Source of the DNA: Clostridiales bacterium
Lineage (GTDB): Bacteria > Bacillota > Sulfobacillia > UBA995
DNA length: 5,069 nucleotides
Reading direction: 5' to 3'
Assembly: GCA_003517845.1 (NCBI GenBank)
Contig: DOZU01000049.1
Span: 3,368 to 8,436, forward strand
Below, one piece after another: positions 1-5,069 of this stretch. The notes below the pieces were generated by a model that saw only the letters and a list, made by a program, of their open reading frames with translations, searched no databases and was not told the DNA's origin. The translations under genes were made by a program, and so were the position numbers. Every line of letters begins with the position of its first letter. Positions within the stretch are counted from its first letter, which is position 1.

Positions 1-1070
1 AATCCCACATGGACCACTTCCGGGCTGATCCCGCCGGTCGGGATCGGCCCCGAGAAGGTCATCGGGGCATAGCCCACCGGGGTGCCATCCGGCAAGCGGA
101 ACACGGCGAGCATGGCATGGGTGTTGTCGAAACTGGCCACCGACAGCACCCGGCTGCCGAGCGAGGGTGAACCCCCGGCGAACAGGCCCTGGGGCCCGTT
201 GTTGCCCTGGGAGGCGACGACGACGACGCCCCGGCGCACCAGGCGGTCGGCCGCTACGCTCGTCGGATGCTGCGGCCACTGGAAGGCGGCCCCGAGGCTC
301 ATGTTGACGATATCCGCCCCCTTGTCGTGGGCCATCTCCATGGCGGCCAGCAGGACGTCGGTGGTGGTCGGACCGGTCGGTCCGAATACTTTGAGCGCCA
401 GGAAGCTGACGCCGGGCGCGACGCCGCGCAAAAGCCCGTGGGCACCGATGATGCCGGCGACATGCGTGCCGTGACCATTGGGATCCATGGGGTCAGGGTC
501 GGGCACCGGCGTCCGTCGAGCCGGATCGCCGGCATCGAAGTTGTCGCCCACGAAGTCCCAGCCGCCCACGACCCGCTTGCCCCAGCCTCCACCCAGGTCG
601 GGATGGTTATAATCGATGCCGGTATCGATGACTGCCACCAGCACGCCGCTGCCGTCATAGCCGAGTTCGTCGTAAGCCTCGATGGCGTTGATCATCTCCA
701 GGCTGGTGGCCAGTTGCGGCACGGGGACTTGGACCACGGGCCATACCGCCCGCACTCCGGGCAACTCGGCCAGAGCGGCAATCTCCGAACTGGGAATCTC
801 GAGCGATACGCCGTTGAAGAGAGAACGGTAGCGGAAGCGTTCCCTGCCTCTGATTTGGGCCCGCCCGGTCTCGCGGCGGAAGGCGGCGTGCTCGGCGTCG
901 AGGGCGGCGATGCTGCCTCCCTCGCTCAGGGGCGGTCCGGTCAACTCGACGAAGACCAGATCCCCCCACTCGTTGTTTTCCCGGCTAACCCACGGGGTTT
1001 CGGCCATGGCCGGCGCGACCAGGGTCAGGATCAGCGCGAGGGCCAGGAACAGGGACACTCGTGCCCGCAC
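1..1070 (-). CDS. Secreted subtilisin-like serine protease (peptidase S8), N-terminal part; 3' end beyond window
   Basis: I translated the minus strand by hand from GTG at 1070-1068 and got 356 uninterrupted codons running off position 1. Residues 1-23 form a signal peptide: Arg at 2 and 4, a Leu/Ala-rich core, and a likely cleavage after Ala-Met-Ala (21-23). Residues 37-115 resemble an inhibitor I9-type propeptide ending in a LFNGVSLEIP-like segment. The catalytic domain begins near 120. The Asp motif VIDTGID has D149, the His motif NGHGTHVAG has H200, and the oxyanion region ASQGNNG has N290. Residues from about 305 (SVASFDNT) look like the entry to an inserted PA domain, as in Vpr/C5a-peptidase-like S8 proteases; this is inference. 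The catalytic Ser motif (GTSM type) would lie beyond the window. The start is backed by the signal peptide and by GGGAGGAGGG seven bases upstream. It should act outside the cell in peptide breakdown; its substrate is unknown. It lies downstream of the deacylase gene on the same strand. Confidence 0.93.
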   Translation of the reverse strand, partial: MRARVSLFLALALILTLVAPAMAETPWVSRENNEWGDLVFVELTGPPLSEGGSIAALDAEHAAFRRETGRAQIRGRERFRYRSLFNGVSLEIPSSEIAALAELPGVRAVWPVVQVPVPQLATSLEMINAIEAYDELGYDGSGVLVAVIDTGIDYNHPDLGGGWGKRVVGGWDFVGDNFDAGDPARRTPVPDPDPMDPNGHGTHVAGIIGAHGLLRGVAPGVSFLALKVFGPTGPTTTDVLLAAMEMAHDKGADIVNMSLGAAFQWPQHPTSVAADRLVRRGVVVVASQGNNGPQGLFAGGSPSLGSRVLSVASFDNTHAMLAVFRLPDGTPVGYAPMTFSGPIPTGGISPEVVHVG

Positions 1071-1077
1071 AGGGTAA

Positions 1078-1087
1078 CCCTCCTCCC
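1078..1087 (-). promoter_or_regulatory. Shine-Dalgarno deciding the GTG start of the S8 protease
   Basis: On the minus strand GGGAGGAGGG is followed by seven bases (TTACCCT) and then GTG at 1070-1068. The frame stays open further upstream, so this site together with the signal peptide directly after the GTG fixes the start. Confidence 0.75.
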
Positions 1088-1147
1088 GGTTATGGGGTCG
1101 GTGGGCAGGGTTCGATCTGGTCCCAGACGATTCCTGCCTGCTCGCGG

Positions 1148-1171
1148 AAAATTCCGGCTTGAGGTTGCCGG
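1148..1171 (-). terminator. Possible weak hairpin after the deacylase gene
   Basis: Directly after the TGA of the deacylase gene the minus strand reads CCGGC, eight loop bases, GCCGG, then AATTTT. The stem is only 5 bp and the T run is short, so termination would be partial at best. Read-through into the S8 protease gene remains plausible. The rest of the 1071-1172 gap shows no promoter I can support. Confidence 0.25.
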
Positions 1172-1172
1172 C

Positions 1173-2759
1173 TCAGATCGCGCGCAGCGCCTTGCCTGGT
1201 CGGGCGCCGGTGGGGACGCCGTCCTCGGCGGCGATCACCCCGTTGATCACCACGAGATCCACGCCCGCCGGATGGCGGCAGGGGTCGCCGAAAGTCGCGG
1301 TCGCCTGGATGGCCGCCGGGTCGAAAAGCACCAGATCGGCCCAGCATCCGGGTGCTACCCGGCCGCGGTCGGTGAGGGCGAGCCGGGCGGCCGGCAGGCC
1401 GGTGAGCTTGTGGACCGCGGCTTCCAGGCTGAGCACTCCCACCTCCCGGACGTAGCAGCCGAGCACCCGGGCGAAGGTGCCGTAGGATCGGGGATGGGGT
1501 TTGCCCCAGGCCGGGTCAGGGGCCAGCGAACTGCCGTCCGAGCCGATCATGACCGCGGGGTGGCGCATGACCAGCCGTACATCGTCCTCGGCCATGCCGA
1601 AGTGCACGACCTGCACCGCCCCTCCCTCGGCGCCAACCAGGTCGAGTACGGCATCGACCGGGTCAGTAGCCGTTAACTCGGATATCTCCCGCACCGTGCG
1701 ACCTTCCCAGTCCCGCCGCCCCCGGACGCAGGCGAGGACGATCAGCGACCAGTCGGCCGTCTCCCCCGCGTCGGCGATAGGCCGCCGGACTTCCTCCCGG
1801 ATGCGGGTCCGGGTCGAGGGGTCGCGCAGTCGCTCCTGCAGGGCCCGAGTTCCCCCCGCCCGGGCCCAGGCGGGCAGGTAGGCGGTGAGATCGGTGCTGC
1901 TGGCCGTGTAGGGGTACTGGTCCAGGGTCACATCCACCCCTTGCGACCGCGCTTCGTCCACCATGGCCAGCGTCCGCGACACTTTACCCCAGTTGGGCCC
2001 ACCGGATGCCTTGTGGTGAGCGATCTGCACTGGGCCCCTCTCCCGCCGCCCGACCGCTATGGCTTCGGCTACCGCTTGCTCGAGCATATCGCCTTCGCCG
2101 CGGATGTGGCTGGCGTACAGCCGGCCATGCCGGTAGGCGAGCGCCGCGAGGTGCTCCAGTTCCGACGGGGGGGCATAGCAGCCCGGGGCGTAGATCAGGC
2201 CGCTCGACAGGCCCATTGCCCCCGCCTCCAGGGCCTCCTCGAGCATCCGGCCCATCCTCGCCAGCTCGAAGGGCGTGGCGGGCCGATCCGCCGAACCCAT
2301 CACCGCTTCCCTCAGCGTGCCGTGCCCCACATGGCAGCCGTAGTTGACGGCAATGCCGTGCTGTTCGAGGGCGGCAAGGTATCGGTCCAGGCTCTGGAAT
2401 CCCCACGGGACGTCGTCGGGGCGGGGGTATTCTGAGCGAGCCTGCGCCTCCATCTCCGGGTTCATGGGTGCGGCCGACCACCCGCAATTGCCCCCTACCT
2501 CGGTGGTGACGCCTTGCAGGAGCTTGCTCTGGGCCTGCGGAAACGAGAACAGGCTCAGGTCGGAATGGCCGTGGATGTCTATGAAACCGGGACACAGCAC
2601 CCGGTCCGCGCCATCGATCGTGCGCCGAGCGGAATGACTCTTGCCGGGCCTGGCGACCAGCGCGATGCGGCCGGATTCCACGCCCACATCGGCGCGAACC
2701 CAGGGGTTGCCCGCGCCGTCCACCACTCGCGCTCCGGCGATCAGGAGATCGAGGGTCAT
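1173..2759 (-). CDS. N-acyl-D-amino-acid deacylase / D-aminoacylase family amidohydrolase
   Basis: A complete protein of 528 residues in the amidohydrolase superfamily (Amidohydro_3, D-aminoacylase-like); family members are commonly about 480-550 residues. The N-terminal strand LIAGARVVDGAGNPW (6-20) and the C-terminal GCWADLVLFDP (471-481) form the usual small beta-sandwich around a TIM barrel. Metal-site residues are visible: H63 and H65 in FIDIHGHSD, C92 in GGNCGW (the cysteine metal ligand typical of D-aminoacylases), H218 in ASHIRGEGD, H248/H249 in QIAHHKASG, and D408 in IGSDGSS. SSGLIY at 185-190 is also characteristic. Known members hydrolyse N-acyl-D-amino acids to a carboxylate and a D-amino acid in the cytoplasm; the acyl group and side chain cannot be read from sequence. 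No signal peptide is seen. ATG at 2759 is supported by GAGGTGG seven bases upstream. Alternatives are a deacylase specific for N-acyl-D-glutamate or D-aspartate, or a related amidase. It is transcribed away from the acs operon. Confidence 0.9.
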   Translation of the reverse strand: MTLDLLIAGARVVDGAGNPWVRADVGVESGRIALVARPGKSHSARRTIDGADRVLCPGFIDIHGHSDLSLFSFPQAQSKLLQGVTTEVGGNCGWSAAPMNPEMEAQARSEYPRPDDVPWGFQSLDRYLAALEQHGIAVNYGCHVGHGTLREAVMGSADRPATPFELARMGRMLEEALEAGAMGLSSGLIYAPGCYAPPSELEHLAALAYRHGRLYASHIRGEGDMLEQAVAEAIAVGRRERGPVQIAHHKASGGPNWGKVSRTLAMVDEARSQGVDVTLDQYPYTASSTDLTAYLPAWARAGGTRALQERLRDPSTRTRIREEVRRPIADAGETADWSLIVLACVRGRRDWEGRTVREISELTATDPVDAVLDLVGAEGGAVQVVHFGMAEDDVRLVMRHPAVMIGSDGSSLAPDPAWGKPHPRSYGTFARVLGCYVREVGVLSLEAAVHKLTGLPAARLALTDRGRVAPGCWADLVLFDPAAIQATATFGDPCRHPAGVDLVVINGVIAAEDGVPTGARPGKALRAI

Positions 2760-2766
2760 CGGGTAT

Positions 2767-2773
2767 CCACCTC
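2767..2773 (-). promoter_or_regulatory. Shine-Dalgarno of the D-aminoacylase-like gene
   Basis: The minus strand reads GAGGTGG, seven bases, then ATG at 2759-2757. This supports the chosen start over an ATG 16 bases further upstream at 2775, which is in another frame. Confidence 0.6.
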
Positions 2774-2901
2774 ATCGAGGGATATCAACTGCGGCCGGCG
2801 TTACCCCGATGGACTTCGTCCGAGCTTGCCGGATACCTGCCGGCGAAGGCGGCGGCATCGAGCGGGCCCGTCTAGCGCGCGGACCTCAGCAGCCCGGGTA
2901 C

Positions 2902-2931
2902 TTGCCGAACCCGTCCCCCGTGTGGTAAATT
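2902..2931 (+). promoter_or_regulatory. Candidate promoter of the acsE-acsD-cdhA operon
   Basis: TTGCCG at 2902-2907 resembles a sigma-70 -35 box. It is followed after 18 bases by TAAATT at 2926-2931, with TGG directly in front of it as an extended -10. Transcription would begin near 2938 and leave a leader of about 90 bases before the TTG start at 3026. A second -10-like word, AATAAT at 2974-2979, has no matching -35. This is a match by eye only. Confidence 0.35.
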
Positions 2932-2939
2932 GGACACGG
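2918..2939. promoter_or_regulatory. Inverted repeat CCGTGT-N10-ACACGG, candidate CRP/FNR-type operator
   Basis: Six-base arms are exact reverse complements around ten bases. The inner TGT-N10-ACA has the half-site spacing of CRP/FNR-family sites (TGTGA-N6-TCACA for CRP). The dyad surrounds the candidate -10 at 2926-2931, so a bound protein would be expected to block that promoter. It lies between two divergent genes and could affect either. Assignment to a regulator is inference. Confidence 0.4.
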
Positions 2940-2977
2940 TGCAGCAGACGGCCAACTAGCTGCGAATACTGTGAATA

Positions 2978-2997
2978 ATCCGACCCATGGGTCGGAT
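2978..2997. repeat. Perfect 20-bp palindrome upstream of acsE, candidate operator or RNA hairpin
   Basis: ATCCGACCCATGGGTCGGAT equals its own reverse complement over all 20 bases, and the symmetry ends at 2977/2998. Its centre falls on the ATG at 2987. If the leader is transcribed, this ATG would be buried in a hairpin lying 13 bases before the Shine-Dalgarno at 3011. As DNA it would suit a dimeric repressor. Confidence 0.6.
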
Positions 2998-3010
2998 CTC
3001 AATCCCGGGC

Positions 3011-3017
3011 AAGGGGG
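3011..3017 (+). promoter_or_regulatory. Shine-Dalgarno supporting a TTG start for acsE
   Basis: AAGGGGG at 3011-3017 is eight bases before TTG at 3026. The in-frame ATG at 2987 has no purine-rich site in front of it, whereas the other genes in the window all have one. This favours the TTG. Confidence 0.5.
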
Positions 3018-3025
3018 TAGACAGC

Positions 3026-3904
3026 TTGATCCTGATTGGCGAGAACGTTCAGATCCTCGCCAAGGTGGTGTCCGAAGCTATTCAGAGTCGGGACGCCCGT
3101 CCGCTGCAGGAATTGGCGGTCAAGCAGGCAGAGGCGGGCGTCCATTACTTGGATCTCAACATCGGCCCCGCCCGCAAGAACCCTGAGGAGACGATGGGCT
3201 GGCTGGTGGACAAGATCCAGGAAGTGGTGGACACCCCCTTGTGTCTGGACACCACCAACCCGGTGGCCATGGAGGCCGGGCTGGCAAGGTGTGAGCGGCG
3301 GGCGATCATCAACTCGGCCAACGGCACGGCCGCCAGCCGGGAGAAGATGATGCCGCTGGCCCGGAAGTACGATGCCCACATCATCATCTCCGTGCTCAAC
3401 GATGCCGGCATCCCGCATGATGCCGCCTCGCGGGCCGAGTCCATCCTCGAGACGGTCGAGTATGCCAACGGGCTCGGCATCCCCAACCCTGCCATCTGGG
3501 TGGACCCGATCATGATGCCGGTGGCGGTCGCCCAACCTCAAGCCGTCGAAGTGCTCGAGTTCCTGAAGCTCCTGCCCGATTTGCTCCCCGAAACCAGGTC
3601 CACGGTCGGGCTATCGAACCTGTCTAACGGAGTCCCGGCGCGGCTCCGTCCCTTCCTCAACCGGGTGATGCTGGTGATGGCGCAACGGGTGGGGCTGACC
3701 TCGGCGATCGTCGATAGCTTCGACCACGACCTCATTCGGTTGGCCGGCGGCGAGCCGCGCCACCTGGTCGACCTCGTGCATCGGACCATGGACGGGGAAC
3801 CCGTCGATATGGCATCGCTCTCCTCGGAGGCCCGGGACGTGTACAAGACGGCCAGAGTCTTGCTGGGCCATGAGTTGTTCTCACCCTCCTGGCTGGAACT
3901 ATGA
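3026..3904 (+). CDS. acsE: 5-methyltetrahydrofolate:corrinoid/iron-sulfur protein methyltransferase (MeTr)
   Basis: This is the Wood-Ljungdahl methyltransferase, a pterin-binding TIM barrel that passes the methyl group of CH3-H4folate to Co(I) of the AcsCD corrinoid protein. Read from TTG at 3026 it has 292 residues and opens with ILIGEN, matching the MLIIGER start of the Moorella enzyme as I recall it. In that numbering the conserved residues fall at the same places: D75 in CLDTTN, N96 in INSANG and D160 in WVDP; N198 in GLSNLSNG corresponds to the catalytic N199. LDLNIGPA at 42-49 and RCERRAIINS near 88-97 also match the family. An in-frame ATG at 2987 would add 13 unconserved residues and lacks a Shine-Dalgarno, so I prefer the TTG. 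The Moorella enzyme has 262 residues; the excess here is mostly an insertion near residues 241-270. Eighteen bases separate it from acsD. A general dihydropteroate synthase or MetH-type domain is less likely given the neighbour and the close match. Confidence 0.92.
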   Translation: MILIGENVQILAKVVSEAIQSRDARPLQELAVKQAEAGVHYLDLNIGPARKNPEETMGWLVDKIQEVVDTPLCLDTTNPVAMEAGLARCERRAIINSANGTAASREKMMPLARKYDAHIIISVLNDAGIPHDAASRAESILETVEYANGLGIPNPAIWVDPIMMPVAVAQPQAVEVLEFLKLLPDLLPETRSTVGLSNLSNGVPARLRPFLNRVMLVMAQRVGLTSAIVDSFDHDLIRLAGGEPRHLVDLVHRTMDGEPVDMASLSSEARDVYKTARVLLGHELFSPSWLEL

Positions 3905-3922
3905 CGAGAGGGATGGTGGCCG

Positions 3923-4810
3923 ATGCTTGAGGGTTTGCGGGAGGGTTACCCCGGGACGATCAACGCGGTCCGATTCGGCCGAGAGGGGAAAGGGCGCGAA
4001 CTAGGCGGACACAACTCCCTTCCCTTCCACCACTTCGAGGCGGCGCGACCCAACCGCCCCTGGCTCGCGCTGGAGATCGTGGACGGCCGGCCGGAAGACT
4101 GGCCGGCGCCCGCCCTCGACCGGTACGGCGACGCCATCGCCTCGCCGGCCCGATGGGCGGCCAGGAGCGCCCGCGAGTATGGTCCGGACATGATCTTCCT
4201 CACGCTGAACAGCATCGAACAGGGAGCCGGCCCCGCCGAGATTGCCGCCCGGGTCGCCGCTACCGTTCAGGCGGTGGACATCCCCGTGGCGGTGTACGGC
4301 TCGGGGGACAAGGACCGCGACGTGCCGGTCCTGACCGCCGTGGCCCAGGCCTGCCAGGGCACCTCCATCCTGCTGGGACCGGTGACCCGGGACGCCCACC
4401 GGGAAGTGGCGGAAGCGGCTCGGGACTGCGGCCACGCCGTAATCGCCCAGTCGCCGATGGATGTGAATCTGGCCAAGGATCTCAACATTCGCCTCACCAA
4501 GCTCCTGCCCGCCGACCGCATCGTCATCGATCCCCTGACTTCCTCGCTGGGCTATGGACTCGAGTACTCGTACTCGACCATGGAGCGCATCCGCCTGGCG
4601 GCGATCGTCCACGATGACCGGATGCTGCAGATGCCGATCATCGGCCGGGTGGGCAAGGAAGTATGGAAGACCAAGGAAGCCACTCAAGATGCGGCGAGGG
4701 GGGTATGGTGGGAGGTTTTCACCGCCGCCACTTTACTGCTGGCCGGTGCGGATCTGGTCACCCTGCGCCACCCGGATAGCCTGGCCCTCGTTGAGACGAC
4801 GCTGCACTAA
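3923..4810 (+). CDS. acsD: Corrinoid/iron-sulfur protein small subunit (acetyl-CoA decarbonylase/synthase delta-type)
   Basis: This is the small subunit of the corrinoid/iron-sulfur methyl carrier, which with the large Fe-S subunit AcsC holds the cobalamin that takes methyl from AcsE and gives it to acetyl-CoA synthase. The 295-residue protein has the family signatures: LPFHHFEA at 33-40, NRPWLALEIVD at 44-54, RWAARSAREYGPDMIFL at 78-93, IAQSPMDVNLAKDLNI at 174-189, IDPLTSSLGYGLEYSYSTMERIRL at 202-225, VGKEVWKTKEA at 243-253, and LLLAGADLVTLRHP at 271-284. It is a TIM-barrel fold without its own iron-sulfur cysteines. It is shorter than the roughly 320-residue Moorella protein, mainly at the N-terminus and in a loop after KEA. 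ATG at 3923 follows GAGAGGG by ten bases. Archaeal CdhD is longer (over 400 residues), so this is the bacterial form. AcsC is not in the window. It lies 28 bases before the CODH gene. Confidence 0.93.
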   Translation: MLEGLREGYPGTINAVRFGREGKGRELGGHNSLPFHHFEAARPNRPWLALEIVDGRPEDWPAPALDRYGDAIASPARWAARSAREYGPDMIFLTLNSIEQGAGPAEIAARVAATVQAVDIPVAVYGSGDKDRDVPVLTAVAQACQGTSILLGPVTRDAHREVAEAARDCGHAVIAQSPMDVNLAKDLNIRLTKLLPADRIVIDPLTSSLGYGLEYSYSTMERIRLAAIVHDDRMLQMPIIGRVGKEVWKTKEATQDAARGVWWEVFTAATLLLAGADLVTLRHPDSLALVETTLH

Positions 4811-4820
4811 CCTCGCGGTT

Positions 4821-4829
4821 GAGGAGGGA
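4821..4829 (+). promoter_or_regulatory. Shine-Dalgarno of the cdhA-like gene
   Basis: GAGGAGGGA lies nine bases before ATG at 4839. It sits in the 28-base gap after the acsD stop, supporting translation of the third gene from a shared message. Confidence 0.65.
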
Positions 4830-4838
4830 ACGGGGTAG

Positions 4839-5069
4839 ATGACCGGAGGCAAGCTCAAAGACGAGTCCGTGCGGGCGACAATCAGGGCGGAGGATGACTG
4901 GGAACCGATCGGCCCCACGCCCATGCCGTCCGTCACCGACCTCAGGAACTGGGATCTACGTTTGCTGGATACCTACGAGCCGTTTTACGCGCCGTTCTGC
5001 GACCTGTGTTGCCTCTGTACCTATGGCAAGTGCGACCTCACGGCCGACCGCAAGGGCGCGTGCGGCCTC
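4839..5069 (+). CDS. cdhA: Archaeal-type carbon monoxide dehydrogenase alpha subunit (ACDS complex CdhA), N-terminal fragment
   Basis: The window holds the first 77 codons and ends inside the gene. By hand, the protein runs from MTGGKLKDES through GPTPMPSVTDLRNWDLRLLD (25-44) and YEPFYAPF (46-53) to a cysteine cluster with C54, C57, C58, C60, C65 and C75. The pattern C-x2-C-C-x-C-x4-C-x9-C, with CTYGKCDLT and KGACG, is that of the archaeal acetyl-CoA decarbonylase/synthase alpha subunit as I recall it. By analogy with CODH structures these cysteines bind the B cluster and help bind the D cluster that bridges subunits. Bacterial AcsA/CooS has CCxxCxxGPC with a longer gap to the last cysteine. 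The enzyme would interconvert CO2 and CO, feeding the carbonyl to acetyl-CoA synthase in the cytoplasm. The C-cluster ligands and the ferredoxin-like insertion of CdhA lie beyond the window. It is third in the operon after acsE and acsD. Confidence 0.85.
   Translation, partial: MTGGKLKDESVRATIRAEDDWEPIGPTPMPSVTDLRNWDLRLLDTYEPFYAPFCDLCCLCTYGKCDLTADRKGACGL

Noticed and set aside
781..850. Suspected frameshift at the propeptide-catalytic junction of the S8 protease
   Set aside because: Careful rereading gives a continuous frame through RFRYRSLFNGVSLEIP. The shift was a reading slip, not a lesion.
267..1676. Long plus-strand open frame of 469 codons
   Set aside because: It is antisense to both the S8 protease and the deacylase, spans the gap between them, has low-complexity Gly/Arg/His-rich composition and no recognisable motif. 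The minus-strand frames carry complete family signatures.
2828..2844. GCCGG-N7-CCGGC inverted repeat in the intergenic region
   Set aside because: A five-base GC-only stem is common by chance in this composition, and it has no T run or promoter context.
3901..3930. Nine-codon open frame overlapping the acsE stop (ATGA)
   Set aside because: It ends just inside acsD in another frame and has no own ribosome binding site. The purine run there serves acsD.
4081..4108. GGCCGGCCGG and nearby GGCCGGCG inverted repeats
   Set aside because: They lie inside the conserved acsD reading frame and follow from GC-rich codon use.
1..5069. tRNA or rRNA genes, CRISPR arrays, insertion sequences, riboswitches
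   Set aside because: No clover-leaf-like segments, spaced direct repeats, transposase motifs or recognisable riboswitch cores were seen. The gene-free stretches are short (about 100 and 265 bases).

Overview
The window is GC-rich DNA with bacterial gene structure: strong purine-rich ribosome binding sites, a GTG start and a probable TTG start. It contains part of a Wood-Ljungdahl (reductive acetyl-CoA) gene cluster. High GC, a bacterial-type AcsE/AcsD pair and an archaeal-type CdhA-like carbon monoxide dehydrogenase subunit together suggest an anaerobic, probably uncultured, high-GC bacterium of the Actinobacteriota or Chloroflexota kind. That taxonomic placement is inference; no marker gene is present.

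Left half (1-2759, minus strand). Two genes are read right to left from a divergent intergenic region. The first (2759-1173) is a complete amidohydrolase of the D-aminoacylase / N-acyl-D-amino-acid deacylase family with all metal-site residues visible. About 100 bases downstream lies the 5' part (1070 to beyond position 1) of a secreted subtilisin-like (S8) serine protease. It has a signal peptide, an inhibitor-like propeptide and the Asp, His and oxyanion Asn regions; the catalytic Ser lies outside the window.

Centre (2760-3025). The intergenic region holds no gene. It carries two dyad symmetries in front of the rightward operon: a CRP/FNR-spaced inverted repeat (CCGTGT-N10-ACACGG, 2918-2939) over a promoter-like -10, and a perfect 20-bp palindrome (2978-2997). 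These are the most interesting non-coding signals in the window.

Right half (3026-5069, plus strand). A tight operon encodes acsE (methyltetrahydrofolate:corrinoid/iron-sulfur protein methyltransferase), then acsD (small subunit of the corrinoid/iron-sulfur protein), then the first 77 codons of a cdhA-like CODH subunit. AcsE would move the methyl group from methyl-H4folate to the cobalamin of the AcsCD protein, which carries it to acetyl-CoA synthase. The CODH would interconvert CO2 and CO, the carbonyl group of acetyl-CoA. The large corrinoid subunit (AcsC), the acetyl-CoA synthase subunit and any CdhB are not in the window and may follow downstream.

Nothing here is a clearly undescribed system. 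The notable points are the mixed bacterial/archaeal composition of the operon and its potentially regulated upstream region.
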